From: Oscillospiraceae bacterium
GTDB taxonomy: Bacteria; Bacillota; Clostridia; Oscillospirales; Ruminococcaceae
Assembly: GCA_016303235.1 (NCBI GenBank)
Contig: JAEDMB010000087.1
Coordinates: forward strand, 1-7,953
DNA: 7,953 bases
Direction: 5' to 3'
In this document: positions 5,139 through 7,953 of the stretch, piece by piece
How positions within the stretch are numbered: position 1 is the stretch's first letter
How the letters are laid out: each line of letters opens with the position of its first letter
Made by a program: the position numbers and the translations under genes
Notes under the pieces: model-generated
Databases searched by the model: none
Seen by the model: the letters and a program-made list of their open reading frames with translations, nothing else
Told to the model about the DNA's origin: nothing

Positions 5139-7953
5139 ATGAAAGGAAAACTGAAAAAATTATTTTCAGCTGTAACTTCTGCATGTATGCTTGTCTCAAT
5201 GCCCCTGGCATACGGCGGAAATCTTAATGCTTTAAAATCTGATGCTGCAACTTCTATGAGGGTTGAGTATCTCGACAGAGGCATATCCGCAATAAATACG
5301 GGTTCGGGTATGCTCGTAAGCTGGAGATATCTTGCTAACGATGACAACAATGCCGAATTTAAGCTCTATCGCAACAATACGCTTGTATATACAAGTCAGT
5401 CCGGAAAGGCAACCTGTTATCTCGATAAGAACGGAAACGCTTCAAGCGTTTACAAGGTTGAAACTATTGCTGGCGGTCAGGTTGTAAGCACTGATACTTG
5501 TAAGATGATTTCAAACAATTCATATTTTGATATAAATATGGACGTTCCGCCGGCTGGTTCTGATTATACATACAGCCCGAATGACTGTTCTGTCGGAGAT
5601 GTTGACGGTGACGGTCAGTATGAAATTTTCGTGAAATGGGACCCCTCAAATTCAAAGGACAATTCGCAGAAAGGCAAAACAGGAAACGTTTATATCGACT
5701 GTTACAGACTTGACGGAACTAAGCTCTGGCGTATCGATTTGGGTAAAAATATCCGTGCCGGAGCTCACTATACACAGTTCCTCGTTGCCGATTTCGACCT
5801 TGACGGCAAAGCTGAAATGACATGTAAAACCGCTGACGGTACTGTTGACGGCGTAGGAAATGTTATCGGCGATGCATCAAAGGATTACAGAAATTCAAGC
5901 GGATATATTCTTTCCGGCCCTGAATATTATACTCTTTTTGACGGTGCAACAGGCAAAGCTCTTGATACTGTCAATTATGAATATCCCCGTGGTGATGTTT
6001 CAAAATGGGGCGACAAGTACGGAAACCGTGTTGACAGATTTCTCGGTGCAGTCTGCTATCTTGACGGAACTAAGCCGAGTGCTGTATCAGTCAGAGGCTA
6101 TTATACAAGAATGACTGCTGTTGCCTATGATGTTGTTGATAAAAAGCTTGTAAGACGCTGGGGATTCGATACAGGAAACAGCTCCTCCGCACAGGGATAC
6201 GGTGACGGAAATCACAACTGTATGCCCGCTGATGTTGACGGTGACGGCAGACAGGAACTTATACTCGGTTCAACATGTCTTGACGATAACGGAAAAGTTC
6301 TCTGGTGCTATAATAAAGGTCATGGTGATGCTATTCATGTCGGTGACCTGCTCCCTGACAGAAAAGGTATAGAAGTATGGATTTGTCACGAAGATAAACC
6401 CTACGGCGTTTCACTTCTTGACGGTGCAACAGGTTCGGTAATATTCCATAAGAACGGCACAGGCGATACAGGAAGATGCTGTGCTGATAACGTATGGGCT
6501 GGAAATGACGGTGCGGAATTCTGGGGACTCGGAAATGATGTCTTTGACGGTTCGGGAAATCTTCTTTCATGCAGACGTCCTGCTGTAAACTTCCTCAGCT
6601 ACTGGGACGGTGACCTTGAGCGTGAAATCCTTGACGGCTACACAGATTCTCCTGCTAAGATTTCCAAAATGAAAGCGGACGGAACTCTTACAAATCTTCT
6701 TCAGACTGACGGTTATTATACATGCAACACTACTAAAGGAACTCCTTGCCTTTCAGCTGATATTTTCGGTGACTGGAGAGAAGAACTTATAGTCAGGTCT
6801 GCTGACAGCAAATCTATAAGAATTTACTGCACTCCTTATGAAACAGATTACAGAATAACGACTCTTATGCATGACCCTCAGTACAGAAATCAGGTTGCCG
6901 GACAGAATACTGCATACAATCAGCCACCTCATGCAAGCTTTTATTTAGGTTCTGAAAAACCTCTGCCAGCAAAGCCCTCTGTAACAGTTCTCGGAAAAAG
7001 CGGTAATACACCTGTTGAACCGATTCAGCCGGTAATTCCCGAGGCATCTGTTATTGAAGAAGCCATATATATGATTAAAAACGTAAACAGCGGTCTTTAT
7101 ATGGAAGTTCAGGACGCAAGCGATACTAACGGTGCAAATGTTCAGCAGTGGGGTGCTTACGGTTCATCTGCCCATAATACATGGAAAGCTGTATCAGCAG
7201 GTGACGGATATTATTACCTTATTTCACAGCTTGGTGACGGTCAGTCAAAGGCTCTTGACGTAACTGCAAAGAAACCCGATAACGGTACTAATATCGAAAT
7301 CTATGCTTTCAAGCAGAATGATGCACAGAAATTTAAGTTTACAAAAAATCCTGACGGCAGTTATGTAATAAGAACCAAGGTTTCCAGCGACAAATCATGC
7401 GTTGAAATAATTAATGCTGACAAGTCAAGCGGTGCGAATGTTCAGCAGTATGAAGTCAACGGTCATCAGTGCCAGAGCTGGATTCTCGAAAAGGTTGAGG
7501 AAATTCCCGTAACTACTACAACCACAACTACAACTACAATAACCACAACCACAACTACAACCACTGCAACGGGAATTGAATACCCGATTGTTACTGAAAA
7601 CGTAAAGAATGTTGAATCTGCTGATATTAAATTCAGCGGTGTTCCTAATGCGGGAATAAGTGGTGCAATAGGCTACTGGGACAACGCTCTTGAAGAATGG
7701 AAAACCGTTGATTTTGAAGGTACTCTCGACAGCAACGGATATATGGACTATCATTTTAAAGTTCCTGCAAACGTTGATTCAATACAGGTTCAGGTTTACT
7801 GGAGCGGTATATGGAATAATGACACTCAGACAACAACCGATACAAAAGCTGATATTGCAGGCATTACGCTGAATGCAGGTGCAACAACAACAACAACAAC
7901 TACTACTACTACTACTACTACTACTACTGTTCCGTCAACGGTCGGTGTTATGG
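5139..7953 (+). CDS. Secreted modular rhamnogalacturonan lyase, PL11 (3' end outside window)
   Basis: The frame is open for 938 codons and runs off the window. The ATG has GGAGG at 5127-5131, seven bases upstream. Residues 1-36 are a signal peptide: Lys-rich start, hydrophobic core, cleavage possibly near 26 or after the DAA at 34-36. Residues about 40-605 match family PL11 (Bacillus YesW/YesX type), which cleaves the rhamnogalacturonan I backbone of pectin by beta-elimination and folds as a calcium-rich eight-bladed propeller. Supporting motifs are DVDGDG (154-159), WDPSNSKDN (167-175), RAGAHY (206-211), DFDLDG (218-223), DVDGDG (365-370), GDWREE (544-549), LMHDP (576-580) and YNQPPH (593-598). 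A Pro-rich linker leads to a CBM13/ricin-B-like module (about 642-787), a Thr linker (792-811), an unassigned module (about 813-914) and a second Thr linker (916-930). A further module, such as a dockerin, may follow outside the window. Codons are richer in C and G at third positions than in the neighbours, as expected of a well-expressed gene. Confidence 0.95.
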   Translation, partial: MKGKLKKLFSAVTSACMLVSMPLAYGGNLNALKSDAATSMRVEYLDRGISAINTGSGMLVSWRYLANDDNNAEFKLYRNNTLVYTSQSGKATCYLDKNGNASSVYKVETIAGGQVVSTDTCKMISNNSYFDINMDVPPAGSDYTYSPNDCSVGDVDGDGQYEIFVKWDPSNSKDNSQKGKTGNVYIDCYRLDGTKLWRIDLGKNIRAGAHYTQFLVADFDLDGKAEMTCKTADGTVDGVGNVIGDASKDYRNSSGYILSGPEYYTLFDGATGKALDTVNYEYPRGDVSKWGDKYGNRVDRFLGAVCYLDGTKPSAVSVRGYYTRMTAVAYDVVDKKLVRRWGFDTGNSSSAQGYGDGNHNCMPADVDGDGRQELILGSTCLDDNGKVLWCYNKGHGDAIHVGDLLPDRKGIEVWICHEDKPYGVSLLDGATGSVIFHKNGTGDTGRCCADNVWAGNDGAEFWGLGNDVFDGSGNLLSCRRPAVNFLSYWDGDLEREILDGYTDSPAKISKMKADGTLTNLLQTDGYYTCNTTKGTPCLSADIFGDWREELIVRSADSKSIRIYCTPYETDYRITTLMHDPQYRNQVAGQNTAYNQPPHASFYLGSEKPLPAKPSVTVLGKSGNTPVEPIQPVIPEASVIEEAIYMIKNVNSGLYMEVQDASDTNGANVQQWGAYGSSAHNTWKAVSAGDGYYYLISQLGDGQSKALDVTAKKPDNGTNIEIYAFKQNDAQKFKFTKNPDGSYVIRTKVSSDKSCVEIINADKSSGANVQQYEVNGHQCQSWILEKVEEIPVTTTTTTTTTITTTTTTTTATGIEYPIVTENVKNVESADIKFSGVPNAGISGAIGYWDNALEEWKTVDFEGTLDSNGYMDYHFKVPANVDSIQVQVYWSGIWNNDTQTTTDTKADIAGITLNAGATTTTTTTTTTTTTTTVPSTVGVM
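7062..7499 (+). other. CBM13 / ricin-B-like carbohydrate-binding module within the lyase
   Basis: Residues about 642-787 show the threefold repeat of a beta-trefoil lectin. GANVQQW at 665-671, GTNIEIYAF at 716-724 and GANVQQY at 765-771 sit at equivalent places. Each is followed by a Q-x-W-like element: HNTW at 679-682, AQKF at 729-732 and CQSW at 778-781. The middle repeat has Phe in place of Trp, and its binding strand has drifted most. The module probably holds the enzyme on plant cell-wall polysaccharide; the sugar recognised is unknown. Confidence 0.8.
7512..7571 (+). repeat. First threonine linker, mixed Thr codons
   Basis: Residues 792-811 are 18 Thr with one Ile (801) and one Ala (810). 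The Thr codons ACT, ACA, ACC and ACG are scrambled. Such linkers join domains of Ruminococcus secreted glycan-degrading enzymes and are likely glycosylated or extended. Confidence 0.9.
7575..7880 (+). other. Unassigned module between two Thr linkers, possible carbohydrate-binding module
   Basis: Residues about 813-914 form a compact unit of roughly 100 aa cut out by threonine linkers on both sides, the usual position of a binding module. The pattern is beta-rich, with a Gly-rich turn (G834-G845) leading to Tyr846-Trp847, then Trp854, and a strand ending in Tyr887-Trp888 and Trp892. Exposed aromatics of this kind bind sugars in many CBMs. I cannot assign it to a numbered family from memory; a protein-binding or structural role is also possible. 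Confidence 0.6.
7884..7928 (+). repeat. Second threonine linker, homogeneous triplet repeat
   Basis: Fifteen Thr codons in a row (residues 916-930) are five ACA followed by ten ACT, a nearly pure trinucleotide repeat. Changes in copy number would keep the reading frame and only alter linker length. Confidence 0.9.

Noticed and set aside
5139..5190. Lipoprotein signal at Cys16 of the lyase
   Set aside because: TSAC lacks the usual Leu/Val/Ile at -3, and the Cys sits inside the hydrophobic core rather than after it; an ordinary signal peptide fits better.
5111..7754. Several minus-strand and one plus-strand frames within the lyase gene
   Set aside because: The lyase frame is continuous and matches PL11 throughout; these frames are shadows, including a Cys/Ser-rich one produced by the antisense of the ACA/ACT linker repeat.
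7884..7928. CRISPR-like or tandem-repeat array
   Set aside because: The repeat unit is three bases, in frame and coding for threonine; there are no spacers.

Overview
The window is AT-rich bacterial DNA. It looks like a Gram-positive, fibre-degrading gut anaerobe of the Ruminococcus (Oscillospiraceae) type. The grounds are strong AGGAGG-type ribosome binding sites, consensus sigma-A promoters, clostridial-style MATE and GGDEF proteins, and above all a secreted modular pectin lyase whose modules are joined by almost pure threonine linkers, a style typical of Ruminococcus. The genus is an inference; no rRNA or other marker gene is present.

Layout. Positions 1-60 are the probable last codons of an upstream gene, followed 12 bases later by a 253-aa protein of unknown function (73-834, +). 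It converges, with a 5-base gap, on a 165-aa four-CxxC zinc-ribbon protein (840-1337, -). Next is a MATE-family efflux transporter (1507-2841, -), divergent from a six-helix membrane GGDEF diguanylate cyclase (3054-4127, +) that ends in a strong intrinsic terminator (4141-4167). Converging on that terminator is a calcineurin-like metallophosphoesterase (4166-4921, -), divergent from the largest gene. That gene starts at 5139 (+) and is still open at the window edge. It encodes a secreted family PL11 rhamnogalacturonan lyase with a CBM13/ricin-B-like module, a threonine linker, an unassigned module with several tryptophans, and a second threonine linker.

How they work together. Apart from the probable pair at the left edge, each gene appears to be its own transcription unit. 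The MATE, GGDEF, phosphoesterase, lyase and probably zinc-ribbon genes have their own recognisable promoters. No pathway ties them together. The lyase would act outside the cell on the rhamnogalacturonan I backbone of pectin, and a dockerin or other anchoring module beyond the window is plausible but unseen. Two promoters, those of the transporter and the phosphoesterase, share a 15-base stretch around a perfect -35 box. No tRNA, rRNA, CRISPR array, insertion sequence or phage gene was seen. No intergenic gap exceeds about 220 bases.

I did not find a convincing new multi-gene system. The most promising unknowns are the linker-flanked module of the lyase and the uncharacterised protein at 73-834.
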